Source: SCTD01 sp963784675 (GTDB lineage Bacteria > Actinomycetota > Actinomycetes > Mycobacteriales > SCTD01). From it: a stretch of DNA of 64,000 nt. Where the stretch lies: assembly GCA_963784675.1 (NCBI GenBank), contig CAWASE010000019.1, positions 806,001 to 870,000 on the forward strand, read 5' to 3'. Position numbers and translations under genes: made by a program. The notes under the pieces are model-generated. The model searched no databases. It was not told where the DNA came from and saw only the letters and a program-made list of their open reading frames with translations. Shown in pieces: positions 16,989 to 25,931 of this stretch. Each line of letters begins with the position of its first letter. The stretch's first letter is position 1.

Positions 16989-17972
16989 ATGACCACGCTG
17001 TGGGACACCACCGGCACCCAGGTGGTCAAGGCGCTCGCCGCCGAGCGCCGGTCGCACGGCGCCGTCGCCAGCGGGCTGGCGCTGACGCTGGTGTGCGTGG
17101 TGGAGGAGAGCAAGGTCCAGGAGGCCGAGCGGGCCGCCACCCGGGCCGCGGCCGAGCACCCCTGCCGGCTGATCATCGTCGTGCGCCGCAAGCCCGACGC
17201 CGATTCCCGGCTCGACGCCGAGGTGCTCATCGGCGGCCGGCTCGGACCCGGCGAAGCCGTCGTGCTGCGCATGTACGGCCGGCTGGCCCTGCACGCCGAG
17301 TCCGTCGTGCTGCCGCTGCTGGCGCCGGACGCTCCCGTCGTCACGTGGTGGTACGGCGCGCCGCCGGTCCTGATCGCCCACGACCCGCTGGGCGTGCTGG
17401 CCGACCGCAGGGTCACCGACTGCGGGCTCACCGAGGACGCCGTCGCCACGCTGCAGCAGCGCGCCGGCGACTACGCACCGGGCGACACCGACCTGGCCTG
17501 GACGCGGACCACCGCGTGGCGTGCGCTGCTGGCCTCGGCCTTCGACTCCGTCGAGAGCGCCGCCGCCTCGGCCGTCGTCACCGGCCTGGCCGGCGATCCC
17601 GGCCGCGAGCTGCTCGCCGGATGGTTGCGCGCGTGCCTGCAGGTTCCGGTCGAGCTCGTCGACGAAGGATCGGCGGCCATCGCGAAGGTGGCGGTGACCC
17701 TGGCCGAGGGGACTGTCGAGATCGAGCGAGGTGCCGGCGGGACGGCGGTGCTCACCCGCACCGACGGTCCGGAGCGGACGATGCCCTTGGAGGCGCGCGA
17801 GCTCGGTGATCTCCTGGCGGAGGAGCTGCGCCGGCTGGACGCCGACGAGACCTACGCCCGGTCCTTGGAGGCGGCGTTCGAGCTGGCCGGCCTGTCGGAC
17901 CGGGCTGCGAACCGCACGCACGTCTGGCACGACCCGGAGGAGCCGAACGGAACCGCCCCGGGGACCGCGTGA
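16989..17972 (+). CDS. opcA: Glucose-6-phosphate dehydrogenase assembly protein OpcA
   Basis: OpcA is an actinobacterial and cyanobacterial partner needed for full activity of Zwf. The 327-aa protein shows the family start LWDTTGTQVVKALAAERRSHGAVASG and the conserved central region APVVTWWYGAPP. It has an AGGAGG ribosome site 8 bp before the ATG and lies 31 bp after zwf. Its last codons overlap the pgl start (GTGA). The position between zwf and pgl is the classical one for this gene. Confidence 0.95.
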   Translation: MTTLWDTTGTQVVKALAAERRSHGAVASGLALTLVCVVEESKVQEAERAATRAAAEHPCRLIIVVRRKPDADSRLDAEVLIGGRLGPGEAVVLRMYGRLALHAESVVLPLLAPDAPVVTWWYGAPPVLIAHDPLGVLADRRVTDCGLTEDAVATLQQRAGDYAPGDTDLAWTRTTAWRALLASAFDSVESAAASAVVTGLAGDPGRELLAGWLRACLQVPVELVDEGSAAIAKVAVTLAEGTVEIERGAGGTAVLTRTDGPERTMPLEARELGDLLAEELRRLDADETYARSLEAAFELAGLSDRAANRTHVWHDPEEPNGTAPGTA

Positions 17973-18736
17973 GCGGGGCGCCCGTCGTCGTGGTCGTGCG
18001 TGACGCCGAGCTGCTCGCCGAGGCGGTGGCGGCGCGGCTGATCACCCGGCTCGCGGACGCCCAGGCCGTGCGGGGCAGCGCCTCGGTGGTGCTCACCGGC
18101 GGCGGCGTCGGCATCGCCCTGCTGGCCGCGGTGGGCCGGTCGGCTGCCCGCGGGGCGGTCGACTGGAGCAGGGTCGACGTGTGGTGGGGCGACGAGCGGT
18201 TCGTCGCCGCCGACGACCCCCAGCGCAACGAGCGGCAGGCGCGCGAGGCACTGCTGGACAGCCTGCCGCTGGACCCGGCGCGGGTGCACCCGATGGGCGC
18301 CCTCGGCGGCCGGGACGGTGACGACGTCGACGCTGCGGCCGAGCGCTGCGTCCGCGAGCTCGCCGCCGCGACGCCGGCCGACGAACCCGCACCGGTGTTC
18401 GACGTGCTGCTGCTCGGCATGGGGCCGGAGGGTCACACGGCGTCGATCTTCCCCGAGTCACCGGCAGCCGACGACCTCCGGGTCGCCTTCGCCGTCCGCG
18501 GCTGCCCGAAGCCGCCGCCGACCCGCATCTCGCTGGGCTTCACGGCGCTCAACAACGCCCGCGAGGTCTGGATGGTCGTCGCGGGGGCCGAGAAGGCGCC
18601 CATGGTCGCGACGGCGCTGTCCGGCGCCGGACGCGTGCAGGTGCCGGCTGCCGGTGCCCGCGGTCGGCTCCAGACCCTGTGGTTGCTGGACGAGGCCGCC
18701 GCCGGTCACCTGCCCGCCAACCTGCGGCGGCGTTGA
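17969..18736 (+). CDS. pgl: 6-phosphogluconolactonase
   Basis: Hydrolyses 6-phosphogluconolactone to 6-phosphogluconate, the second step of the oxidative pentose-phosphate pathway. The 255-aa protein has the SIS-like VVLTGGGVGIALLAAV, the motif VDVWWGDERFV, and the active-site region LLLGMGPEGHTASIFPES. It starts with GTG overlapping opcA by 4 bp and is the last gene of the operon; rbpA ends 4 bp beyond it on the other strand. The third enzyme of the branch (6-phosphogluconate dehydrogenase) is not in this window. Confidence 0.95.
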   Translation: MSGAPVVVVVRDAELLAEAVAARLITRLADAQAVRGSASVVLTGGGVGIALLAAVGRSAARGAVDWSRVDVWWGDERFVAADDPQRNERQAREALLDSLPLDPARVHPMGALGGRDGDDVDAAAERCVRELAAATPADEPAPVFDVLLLGMGPEGHTASIFPESPAADDLRVAFAVRGCPKPPPTRISLGFTALNNAREVWMVVAGAEKAPMVATALSGAGRVQVPAAGARGRLQTLWLLDEAAAGHLPANLRRR

Positions 18737-18739
18737 GCG

Positions 18740-19078
18740 CTAGTTCCGACTGCTCCGCAGCTTGGCCAGGGCGTCGGCCAGGATCGCCTCGCCGTCCTCG
18801 GCGTTGCGGCGCTCGCGGACGTAGGCCAGGTGAGTCTTGTAGGGCTCGACCTTGGTCTGCGCCGGCGGGTTGTCCTTGTCCTGCCCGGCCGGGAAGCCGC
18901 AGCGCGGGCAGTCCCAGGTCTCCGGCACGGCGGCGTCGTCGGCGAACGACGGCCGCGTCTCGTGCGCGTTGGCGCAGTAGAACGGGATGCGGCGACGAGG
19001 GGCCGCCTCACCGCGCTCGGCCTCGCCCATCGGGCCTGCCCCTACCCGGCTCCCACGGATCGCGTTTCCGCCTGCCAC
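18740..19078 (-). CDS. rbpA: RNA polymerase-binding protein RbpA
   Basis: RbpA is an actinobacterial transcription factor that binds the group I/II sigma factor and core RNA polymerase and stabilises the open promoter complex. The 112-aa protein is nearly identical in layout to the Streptomyces protein: AIRGSRVGAGPMGEAERGE basic linker, zinc-like residues in PFYCANAHE and WDCPRCGFPAG, and the sigma-interacting PYKTHLAYVRERR. The GTG at 19078 gives MAGGNAIRGSR as expected. It is convergent with pgl, with only 3 bp between stop codons. Confidence 0.96.
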   Translation of the reverse strand: MAGGNAIRGSRVGAGPMGEAERGEAAPRRRIPFYCANAHETRPSFADDAAVPETWDCPRCGFPAGQDKDNPPAQTKVEPYKTHLAYVRERRNAEDGEAILADALAKLRSSRN

Positions 19079-19186
19079 TGATGACTCCTCGAACGTCGCT
19101 GGAACAGGCGCAGGGGCGGGGCGCCGGACGGGATCGTGCGTGCGTGCGGGGTGGGACGCCGACCGGGCCGGTGCAGGGGCCGCAGG

Positions 19187-19441
19187 TCAGCCGGGCAGGA
19201 CGGCGCCGCTGGTGTCCTTGAGCAGCAGGCCGAGCGCCACGATGCACACGGCCCAGACCAGCCCACAGATGATGGTGAACCGGTCGAGGTTCTTCTCCAC
19301 GACCGCGCTGCCGCCGAGCGAGGACGACACGCCACCGCCGAACAGGTTCGACAGACCGCCGCCCTTGCCGCGGTGCAGCAGCACGAGCACGATCATGCCG
19401 AAGCTGGTGAGCATCAGGAGCAGGGACAGGAACAGGACCAC
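19187..19441 (-). CDS. secG: Preprotein translocase subunit SecG
   Basis: SecG is the small third subunit of the SecYEG export channel. The 84-aa protein has two hydrophobic segments (VLFLSLLLMLTSFGMIVLVLL and IICGLVWAVCIVALGLLL) separated by the conserved cytoplasmic loop HRGKGGGLSNLFGGG. It starts with GTG at 19441. In most actinobacteria secG follows tpiA directly; here a peptide ABC operon lies between them. Confidence 0.94.
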   Translation of the reverse strand: MVLFLSLLLMLTSFGMIVLVLLHRGKGGGLSNLFGGGVSSSLGGSAVVEKNLDRFTIICGLVWAVCIVALGLLLKDTSGAVLPG

Positions 19442-19507
19442 GGGTCGGACTCCGATCGGTTCGCGGGCGAGACTGCCCGCCGGGCATGAGGATAGCCGTC
19501 ACGCGGC

Positions 19508-19554
19508 GGGTCCGGGACGCTCTCGCGGCCCCGTCCCGCTGGTGTCCCGGACCC
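19508..19554 (-). terminator. Long inverted repeat downstream of the ABC operon
   Basis: An 11-bp perfect inverted repeat, GGGTCCGGGAC at 19508-19518 and GTCCCGGACCC at 19544-19554, lies 9 bp past the last ATPase gene and before secG. The 25-bp loop is itself GC-rich. There is no T-run, as is usual in high-GC actinobacteria. A transcript end is inferred. Confidence 0.6.
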
Positions 19555-19562
19555 TCGGGGGC

Positions 19563-20705
19563 TCAGCGGGTGGTGCGGCCGGCCCGGGTGGTGCCGGCCG
19601 CGGAACGCTCGGCGTCGGCCTTGGCGGCCGCAGAGGCCCGCTGCTGCTGCTCGGCAGGGGTCGCGTGGACGATCTCGACGGTCTCGGCGAAGTGGCAGGC
19701 CACCGGGTGCCCCTGACCCCGGTCGACCAGCGCCGGCGGCTCGTGGGCGCAGATGTCCTGCGCCTTCCAGCAGCGGGTCCGGAACCGGCAGCCCGACGGC
19801 GGGTTGGCCGGGCTCGGCACGTCACCGGTGAGCATGATGCGCTTCTTGCTGGCCCGCGCGGTGGGGTCGAGCACCGGCACGGCGGACAGCAGCGCCTGCG
19901 TGTACGGGTGCGCCGTCTTCTCGTAGATGTCGTCCTCGGTGCCGATCTCGACGATGTTGCCGAGGTACATGACGGCCACGCGGTCGCTGATGTGCCGCAC
20001 GACGGACAGGTCGTGGGCGATGAAGATGTACGCCAGACCGAACTCGTCCTGCAGCTCCTCGAGCAGGTTGACCACCTGCGCCTGCACCGAGACGTCCAGG
20101 GCTGAGACCGGCTCGTCGCAGATGATGATCTCGGGCTGCAGCGCGAGCGCGCGGGCGATGCCGATGCGCTGACGCTGACCCCCGGAGAACTGGTGCGGGT
20201 ACCGGTTCACGAAGTCCGGGTTGAGGCCCACCCGGGCCAGCAGCTCGCGGACGCGTCCGGACCGGTCCTTGGGGGCCACGATGTCGCTGTGGATCGCCCA
20301 GGGCTCGGAGACGATGTCGCCGACCGTCATGCGCGGGTTCAACGAGGAGTACGGGTCCTGGAAGATGATCTGGACGTTGCGACGCAGCTTGCGCAGGTCC
20401 TTGCCCTGCAGGTCGGTGACGTCCTGGCCCTTGTAGAACACGCGTCCGGCGGTGGGCTTCTCCAACGCCATGAGCAGCTTGCTGACGGTCGACTTGCCGC
20501 AGCCGGACTCACCGACCAGGCCTAGCGTCTCCCCCGCCTGCAGCGTGAAGCTGACGCCGTCGACGGCGCGTACCTGCCCGACGGTCTTCTTGAAGACGAT
20601 CCCCTGGGTGAGGGGGAAGTGCTTGACCAGACCCTCGACCCGCAGCAGGGCGTCCTCGCGCAGCGGGGCGTGCGGGGCCTCGTTGCTCAGCGTGGTGTCA
20701 GACAC
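19563..20705 (-). CDS. Peptide-type ABC transporter ATP-binding protein (OppF/DppF-like)
   Basis: One of two ATPases that power this importer. The 380-aa protein shows Walker A GESGCGKST, the ABC signature FSGGQRQRIGIARAL, Walker B IIICDEPVSALD and a switch His in FIAHDLSVV. The C-terminal region with SPANPPSGCRFRTRCWKAQDIC is the Opp/Dpp-specific extension, which carries a Cys cluster in some homologues. It starts with GTG 20705, overlapping the upstream ATPase gene by 8 bp, and ends with a basic Ala-rich tail. Last gene of the five-gene operon. Confidence 0.93.
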   Translation of the reverse strand: MSDTTLSNEAPHAPLREDALLRVEGLVKHFPLTQGIVFKKTVGQVRAVDGVSFTLQAGETLGLVGESGCGKSTVSKLLMALEKPTAGRVFYKGQDVTDLQGKDLRKLRRNVQIIFQDPYSSLNPRMTVGDIVSEPWAIHSDIVAPKDRSGRVRELLARVGLNPDFVNRYPHQFSGGQRQRIGIARALALQPEIIICDEPVSALDVSVQAQVVNLLEELQDEFGLAYIFIAHDLSVVRHISDRVAVMYLGNIVEIGTEDDIYEKTAHPYTQALLSAVPVLDPTARASKKRIMLTGDVPSPANPPSGCRFRTRCWKAQDICAHEPPALVDRGQGHPVACHFAETVEIVHATPAEQQQRASAAAKADAERSAAGTTRAGRTTR

Positions 20706-21720
20706 CGAGCACCTCCTCGGCGTAGTGGCAGGCGCTGCTGCGCCCGGGGACGATCTCGCGCAGGACGGGTCGTTCGTCGACGCAGAGCTGGGTGACGCGC
20801 GAGCAGCGCGGCGCGAACTCGCAGCCGGGCGGCAGCTCGGCCAGGTTCGGCGGGGCGCCGGTGATCGGGTTCAGCTTCTGCCCCTTCTGGTCCACCCGGG
20901 CGATGGAGGACATCAGGCCCTCGGTGTAGGGCATCGCCGGCGAGGTGAACACGGCGTCGGTGGCTCCGGTCTCGACGATCCGGCCGGCGTACATGACGGC
21001 GATGCGGTCGGCGATCTCGCCCACCACGCCGAGGTCGTGGGTGATGAGGATGAGCCCCATCCCCTTCTCGCGCTGGAGCTCGGCCAGCAGGTCCATCACC
21101 TGCGCCTGCACCGTCACGTCCAGCGCGGTGGTGGGCTCGTCGGCGATGAGGATGTCGGGGTCCAGGGCGATCGCCATGGCGATCATCACGCGCTGGCGCA
21201 TCCCGCCGGAGAACTGGTGCGGGTAGTCGCCGACCCGTTCCTTGGCCGACGGGATGCGCACCCGGTCCATCAGCTCGATGGCGAACTTCTTCGCGTCGGC
21301 CTTGGAGCTGCCGCGGTGGCGCCGGAACATCTCGCCGATCTGCGAGCCGACCGAGAAGACGGGGTTGAGCGACGAGAGCGCGTCCTGGAAGACGATCGAG
21401 ATCTCCTCGCCCCGGATGTCGCGCTGCTCCTTGGCCGGCATGGTCAGCAGGTCGCGGCCCTTGTAGCGGATCTCGCCCCCGGTGACGAAGCCGGGCGGGG
21501 TGTCCAGGATGCCCATGATCGTCTGGGCGCTGACGGACTTGCCGCAGCCGGACTCGCCCAGGATCGCGAGCGTCTCGCCCGCGGCCAGGGTGTAGGAGAT
21601 GCCGTTGACGGCATGGACGGTGCCGTAGTCGGTGCGGAACTCGACGAACAGGTCGTCGACCTCCAGCAGGGGCGCGCCGCCGCTGACGGCGGGCACGGGC
21701 GTGGGCAGGGTGGCGGTCAT
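20698..21720 (-). CDS. Peptide-type ABC transporter ATP-binding protein (OppD/DppD-like)
   Basis: Second ATPase of the importer. The 340-aa protein has Walker A GESGCGKSV, signature FSGGMRQRVMIAMAI, Walker B ILIADEPTTALD and the His switch ITHDLGVV. The C-terminal Opp/Dpp extension reads PPNLAELPPGCEFAPRCSRVTQLC. The ATG at 21720 is preferred because it follows the permease stop by a 1-bp overlap and gives the usual length; the frame is open further upstream only as read-through. It overlaps the next ATPase gene by 8 bp. Confidence 0.93.
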   Translation of the reverse strand: MTATLPTPVPAVSGGAPLLEVDDLFVEFRTDYGTVHAVNGISYTLAAGETLAILGESGCGKSVSAQTIMGILDTPPGFVTGGEIRYKGRDLLTMPAKEQRDIRGEEISIVFQDALSSLNPVFSVGSQIGEMFRRHRGSSKADAKKFAIELMDRVRIPSAKERVGDYPHQFSGGMRQRVMIAMAIALDPDILIADEPTTALDVTVQAQVMDLLAELQREKGMGLILITHDLGVVGEIADRIAVMYAGRIVETGATDAVFTSPAMPYTEGLMSSIARVDQKGQKLNPITGAPPNLAELPPGCEFAPRCSRVTQLCVDERPVLREIVPGRSSACHYAEEVLGV

Positions 21721-22727
21721 CAGCGCAGCTTCGGGTCGAGGGCGTCGCGCAGGGCGTCGCCGAGCAGGATGAACGAGAGCACCGTCATCGACAGGAACAG
21801 GCTCGGGAACAGGATGAGGTGCGGAGCCGTCCTGATGAACTTCTGGCCCAGGCCGATCTGCAGGCCCCAGGAGATGGCCGGCAGCTGCAGGCCGATGCCC
21901 AGGAACGAGAGGGTGGCCTCGGCTGCGATGATGCCGCCGACAGCGATGGTCGAGTAGACGAGCACCGGCGCGAGGGCGTTCGGCACGATGTGCTTGAGCA
22001 GGATGCGCCCGTTCGAGGCGCCCAGAGCCCGCGCCGCCGAGACGTAGTCGGTGCCCTTGATGGAGATGACGCTCGCGCGGAACAGGCGCAGGATCGTCAT
22101 CCAGCCGAGGGCGATCAGGGCCAGGCTCACCTGCGGCAGACCGCGGCTGGGGAAGGCGTTGAGGATGAGGATGGCCCCGAGCAGCAGCGGCAGGCCGAAC
22201 ATGATGTCGGTGAAGCGGCTCATCAGCGTGTCGAACCAGCCGCCGAAGTAGCCAGCCAGCGCGCCGAGGGTGACGCCGATGATCAGCGATCCGCCCACCA
22301 CCACGACGCCGATGATCATCGACACACGAGCGCCGTAGATCACGGTGCTGTAGTAGTCGCACCCGAAGAGGTCGTAGCCGAACCACGCGCCGTTGGTGCC
22401 CGGCGAGCCCTTGGAGTTGGCCAGGTTGCAGGCGCCCCGGGCCCTGGGGTCGATGCTGGTGAACAGCGACGGGAACGCCGACATGATCGTCAGCATCGTG
22501 AGCAGCGACCCGGAGAGCAAGAACAGCTTGCTCTTGCGCAGCTGGCGCCAGGCGTCGGACCACAGGCTCGCCGAGCGCTGCTCGACGGTCTCGGTCTCGG
22601 CCACCGGCAGCAGCGGGGGCTTGGCAGGGGCGCCGCGCTGCGGCTCCTCCAGCAGCAGACCGACCTCGTTGGACCCGGGGCGCAGGGCGCCGCCTCGGTC
22701 CTGCTTGTCCTCGGGGCTGTCACTCAA
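21720..22727 (-). CDS. Peptide-type ABC transporter permease (OppC/DppC-like)
   Basis: Inner-membrane permease subunit of 335 aa. A 60-residue cytoplasmic N-terminus precedes the first membrane segment (LFLLSGSLLTMLTIMSAF), and the permease core with five more segments follows. The EAA loop that contacts the ATPase reads DYVSAARALGASNGRILLKH. The start is TTG at 22727 with GAGGA six bases upstream, overlapping the previous permease by 8 bp. An externally exposed loop with two Cys (ARGACNLANSKG, YDLFGCDYYS) is present, a feature also seen in other actinobacterial DppC proteins. Confidence 0.92.
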   Translation of the reverse strand: MSDSPEDKQDRGGALRPGSNEVGLLLEEPQRGAPAKPPLLPVAETETVEQRSASLWSDAWRQLRKSKLFLLSGSLLTMLTIMSAFPSLFTSIDPRARGACNLANSKGSPGTNGAWFGYDLFGCDYYSTVIYGARVSMIIGVVVVGGSLIIGVTLGALAGYFGGWFDTLMSRFTDIMFGLPLLLGAILILNAFPSRGLPQVSLALIALGWMTILRLFRASVISIKGTDYVSAARALGASNGRILLKHIVPNALAPVLVYSTIAVGGIIAAEATLSFLGIGLQLPAISWGLQIGLGQKFIRTAPHLILFPSLFLSMTVLSFILLGDALRDALDPKLR

Positions 22728-23643
22728 AGCGGATCCTCGGGTCCAGGGCGGCGTACAGGACGTCGACGAGCAGGTTGAAGAAGATGAAGACGAACACCAG
22801 CAGGGTGACGATGCCGACCACGACCGCGCCCTCCTGGCGTTGGATCGCCTGGAACACCGCCCGGCCGAGGCCGGGGATGTTGAAGATGCCCTCGGTGACG
22901 ACGGCGCCGCCGAGCAGCGCCCCGAAGTCTGCGCCCAGGAAGGTCACCACCGGGATCAGGCTGTTGCGCAGCGTGTGCTTGCCCACCACGCTCGCCGGCG
23001 AGAGCCCCTTGGCCCTGGCCGTCCGCACGTAGTCGTTGCGCAGGTTCTCCACCAGGGAGGTGCGGGTCAGCCGGGCCACGTAGGCCAACGAGAGCGCTGC
23101 CAGCACGAACCCCGGCAGCAGATAGCCCTGGAAGCCGGACTGGATGCCCGCGATCGGGAACAGTCCCAGCTTCAGACCCAGGAAGTACTGGCCCAGGAAG
23201 CCCAGCACGAACACGGGGATGCTCACGATCAGGGTCGTCGTGACCAGGACCAGGTTGTCGAAGAACGACTTCTTGCGGATGCCGGCCAGCACCCCGGCCA
23301 GCAGGCCGAAGACCGCCTCGAAGATGAGCGCGACCGTGGCGAGCTTCGCCGTGACCGGGACGGTGTCGCGCAGGATCTCGGTGACCGGACGACCGGCGAA
23401 GTTCGTCCCGAGGTCACCGGTGAGCAGGCCGCCCATGTACTTCAGGTACTGGACGATGAGGTTGTCGTCGAGGTTGTAGTCCGAGCGAAGCTGCGCCAGC
23501 ACCGCGGGCGAGATCGGCTTGTCGCCGACCAGCGCCCGGATGGGGTCACCGGGGAGGGCGAAGACCGCCGCGAAGATCAAGGCGGAGGCACCGAACAGGA
23601 CCGGTATGGCGAGCAAGAGCCGGCGCGCGATGTAGCGGGCCAT
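22720..23643 (-). CDS. Peptide-type ABC transporter permease (OppB/DppB-like)
   Basis: Inner-membrane permease subunit of 307 aa, with the classical DppB start MARYIARRLLLAIPVLFGASALIFAA and about six membrane segments. The conserved periplasmic PGDPIRALVGD follows the first segment, and the EAA loop NDYVRTARAKGLSPASVVGKH is near residue 200. The ATG at 23643 is chosen by homology; the frame is open upstream but without family sequence. It lies 349 bp downstream of the binding-protein gene on the same strand. Confidence 0.93.
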   Translation of the reverse strand: MARYIARRLLLAIPVLFGASALIFAAVFALPGDPIRALVGDKPISPAVLAQLRSDYNLDDNLIVQYLKYMGGLLTGDLGTNFAGRPVTEILRDTVPVTAKLATVALIFEAVFGLLAGVLAGIRKKSFFDNLVLVTTTLIVSIPVFVLGFLGQYFLGLKLGLFPIAGIQSGFQGYLLPGFVLAALSLAYVARLTRTSLVENLRNDYVRTARAKGLSPASVVGKHTLRNSLIPVVTFLGADFGALLGGAVVTEGIFNIPGLGRAVFQAIQRQEGAVVVGIVTLLVFVFIFFNLLVDVLYAALDPRIRFE

Positions 23644-23971
23644 GACCCTCCTTCGGACTGGTCCCGGCGGGGGGACGCGGGTCGGATCGTGCAGGGACGG
23701 GCGGGGTGGACGACGAGCCGGAGGCAGCGGGCGGAGCAGGATCGGGTCGGGCGGCGACGGGCTCGGCACGGGCACCGTTCCAGCACCGCCGGTGATCTCG
23801 CACACTAGGTCACCGGGGCCACGCGCGAGGGACACACCGCCGCACCGGCGACGGAAGTTCGGCCCACGCATCTCTGGCGGCCGACGGGGCGGGCAGGTGG
23901 ACGGGTCGGCGCCGAAACGACCGACGGCGTGCCGCCGGTGCCGAAGCACGGGCAGGCACGCCGCCGGTCTG
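23644..23971 (-). other. Intercistronic region between binding protein and permeases
   Basis: About 330 bp with no gene that I can support. It follows the strong hairpin at 23972-24003 and precedes the permease ATG. The length is enough for a second promoter or a processing site serving the permease and ATPase genes, but I see no clear -10/-35 pair. Confidence 0.4.
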
Positions 23972-24003
23972 CCGTCCGGCAGGCCACAGGGCCTACCGGA
24001 CGG
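23972..24003 (-). terminator. Strong hairpin overlapping the binding-protein stop codon
   Basis: A 14-bp stem with a 4-base loop: the arm at 23972-23985 (CCGTCCGGCAGGCC) pairs with the arm at 23990-24003 (GGCCTACCGGACGG), with a single G:T pair in RNA. It includes the stop codon of the substrate-binding protein gene (23993-23995). No T-run follows. It probably acts as a partial terminator or 3' stabiliser so that the binding protein is made in excess over the permeases. Confidence 0.7.
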
Positions 24004-25666
24004 TCAGGTGGAGCGACTTGACGGTGACGTCCGCCAGGCGCACGCGGGTGAACGCGTCGATCTTGACGTTGTCGACCTTGTCGGAGTGCGCACCCTGCAC
24101 GAGGCCGAAGAACATCGGCATGATGGGCATGTCCTCCAGGAGGACGTCCTCAGCAGCCTGGTACTTCTTGATGGCGTCGTCGTTGTTGTCGGCCTTGTTG
24201 CCGTCGGTCACGAGGTTGTCGAACTCCGGGTTGCTGTAGAACGCGTTGTTCGAGCCGTTCGGCGGCAGCGACGACGTGCTGTACAGCGGCTCGAGGTAGT
24301 TCTGCGGGCTCGGGTAGTCCATCGCCCAGCCGAGCCGGAACGGACCGGTGAAGCCCTTGCTCGACGCCTTGGGCAGGTACTCGGCGAACTGCAGGCTGCC
24401 CTGCAGCTTGTAGGTGATGCCCAGGTTGTCGCGCAGGTTGTTGCCGACGGCCTGGACCCACTCGTCGTGGCCGGCGCCCGCGTTGAACCACAGGTCGACC
24501 GGCTTGCTGACGTCGAAGTCGGTCTCGGCGAGCAGCTTCTTGGCCGCGTCCGGGTCGTACTTGCAGTACTTGCAGGCGTCGGCGCGGGAGCCGTCGACGA
24601 CCGGCGAGATGGCCGAGAAGGCCGGCGCGCGGGTGCCGTTGAAGATGGCTTCGGTGATGGCCTTGCGGTCGACCGCGAGGGAGAACGCCTGGCGGACCTT
24701 CTTGTCCTTGAAGCGGGCGTCGTAGGTCGGGAAGCCCATGTAGGTGAAGCTGGAGCTGGGCCGCTCGATGTAGGCGTCCCCGAACTCGTCGGCGACGGTG
24801 GCGATGGCGTCGGTCGGGACGTTGTCGATGACGTCGAGGTTGCCGCCCTGCAGGTCGGTGTAGGCGACGTTGACGTCGGTGTAGACGCGCAGCTCGACCT
24901 TGTCGGCCTTGGCCTTGTCCGGGCCGGCGTAGGCCTCGAAGCGCGAGAGCGTGATGCCCTTGCCCTTGACGAGCTCGGTGTCGGCCTTGAAGGGGCCGTT
25001 GCCGATCGGCTTCTTGCCGTAGGCCTCCTGGGCGGCCTTGTCGCCGGCCAGGAAGACCTCGGGCAGCGGGTAGAAGGCCGCATAGCCCAGCGTGATCGGG
25101 TACTGCCGGAAGGCGGAGGTCAGCTTGACCGTGAAGCTCTTGTCGTCGACCTTCTTCAGGCCGGTCATCTCGGTGGCCTTCGGCGCGGCGCCGTCGGCAC
25201 CCTGCAGGTCCTTGTAGCCCTCGACGTTGGCGAAGAAGTAGCTGTTGCCCTGCGCGTTGGCGGAGTTCGCGGCGAAGTTCCACGCCTTGACGAAGCTGTC
25301 GGACGTCACCGGGGTGCCGTCGTGGAAGGTCCAGCCGTCGTTCAGCGTGATCGTCCAGTTGATGGAGTCCTCGGACTCGACGGACTTCGCGACGCCGTCC
25401 ATCTTGAGCGCGGAGGAGTCGGCGTCGTAGGTGACGAGGCCGGTCCAGAGCGCGTCGACCACCTGCCCGCCCTCGGTCTCGCTGGTGTTGCTGGGGATCA
25501 GCGGGTTCTCGGGGTCACCGATGTACGTCGAGAACGTGCCACCGGTCTTGCCGGTGTCCTTCCCGGCGCTGCCGGTGTCGTCGCTGCCGCCGCCGCACGC
25601 GGCGGCACCCATCGCGAGCGCGAGCAGCGCCGCGCTGAGTCGGATCTTGCCCTTGTTGACCTGCAC
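23993..25666 (-). CDS. Peptide-type ABC transporter substrate-binding lipoprotein
   Basis: An SBP_bac_5-type binding protein of 557 aa, exported and lipid-anchored. The signal peptide KIRLSAALLALAMGAAAC ends in a lipobox with Cys at residue 24, followed by a Gly/Ser/Asp linker. The family motif DGWTFHDGTPVTSDSFVKAW is near residue 110, and VRQAFSLAVDRKAITEAI near residue 310. The GTG at 25666 is chosen because GGAGGAAA lies just upstream and it opens the signal peptide directly. First gene of the importer operon. The ligand (oligopeptide, dipeptide or other) cannot be told from sequence. Confidence 0.93.
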   Translation of the reverse strand: MQVNKGKIRLSAALLALAMGAAACGGGSDDTGSAGKDTGKTGGTFSTYIGDPENPLIPSNTSETEGGQVVDALWTGLVTYDADSSALKMDGVAKSVESEDSINWTITLNDGWTFHDGTPVTSDSFVKAWNFAANSANAQGNSYFFANVEGYKDLQGADGAAPKATEMTGLKKVDDKSFTVKLTSAFRQYPITLGYAAFYPLPEVFLAGDKAAQEAYGKKPIGNGPFKADTELVKGKGITLSRFEAYAGPDKAKADKVELRVYTDVNVAYTDLQGGNLDVIDNVPTDAIATVADEFGDAYIERPSSSFTYMGFPTYDARFKDKKVRQAFSLAVDRKAITEAIFNGTRAPAFSAISPVVDGSRADACKYCKYDPDAAKKLLAETDFDVSKPVDLWFNAGAGHDEWVQAVGNNLRDNLGITYKLQGSLQFAEYLPKASSKGFTGPFRLGWAMDYPSPQNYLEPLYSTSSLPPNGSNNAFYSNPEFDNLVTDGNKADNNDDAIKKYQAAEDVLLEDMPIMPMFFGLVQGAHSDKVDNVKIDAFTRVRLADVTVKSLHLTVR

Positions 25667-25828
25667 GAGGCGTTTCCTCCTTCTCCCGACACGCGGGAGT
25701 ACGGACCTGGGCCGGGGGCACGTGTCGGCGCCCCGGCGGGAATGGCTCGATGCAACCATCCGGTCCGGCGTTGCGGGCGCGCCTGTGCGACGTGGCGCCG
25801 AATCGTGATGGGGCTGTGACGGTCCGAC

Positions 25829-25851
25829 GGTCGGCCGCAGCCGGGCCGACC
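25829..25851 (-). terminator. Hairpin downstream of tpiA
   Basis: An 8-bp perfect inverted repeat, GGTCGGCC at 25829-25836 and GGCCGACC at 25844-25851, with a 7-base loop, in the spacer between tpiA and the binding-protein gene. It is about 80 bp past the tpiA stop and could end the glycolytic transcript. No T-run is present. Confidence 0.4.
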
Positions 25852-25931
25852 TCCGCGGCGGCCGGGCACGCTGGTTCGGGAGGGTTCGTCCGGGTCTGCC
25901 GACGGCTGCGCGGCGCCGGGAGGTGCGAGCC

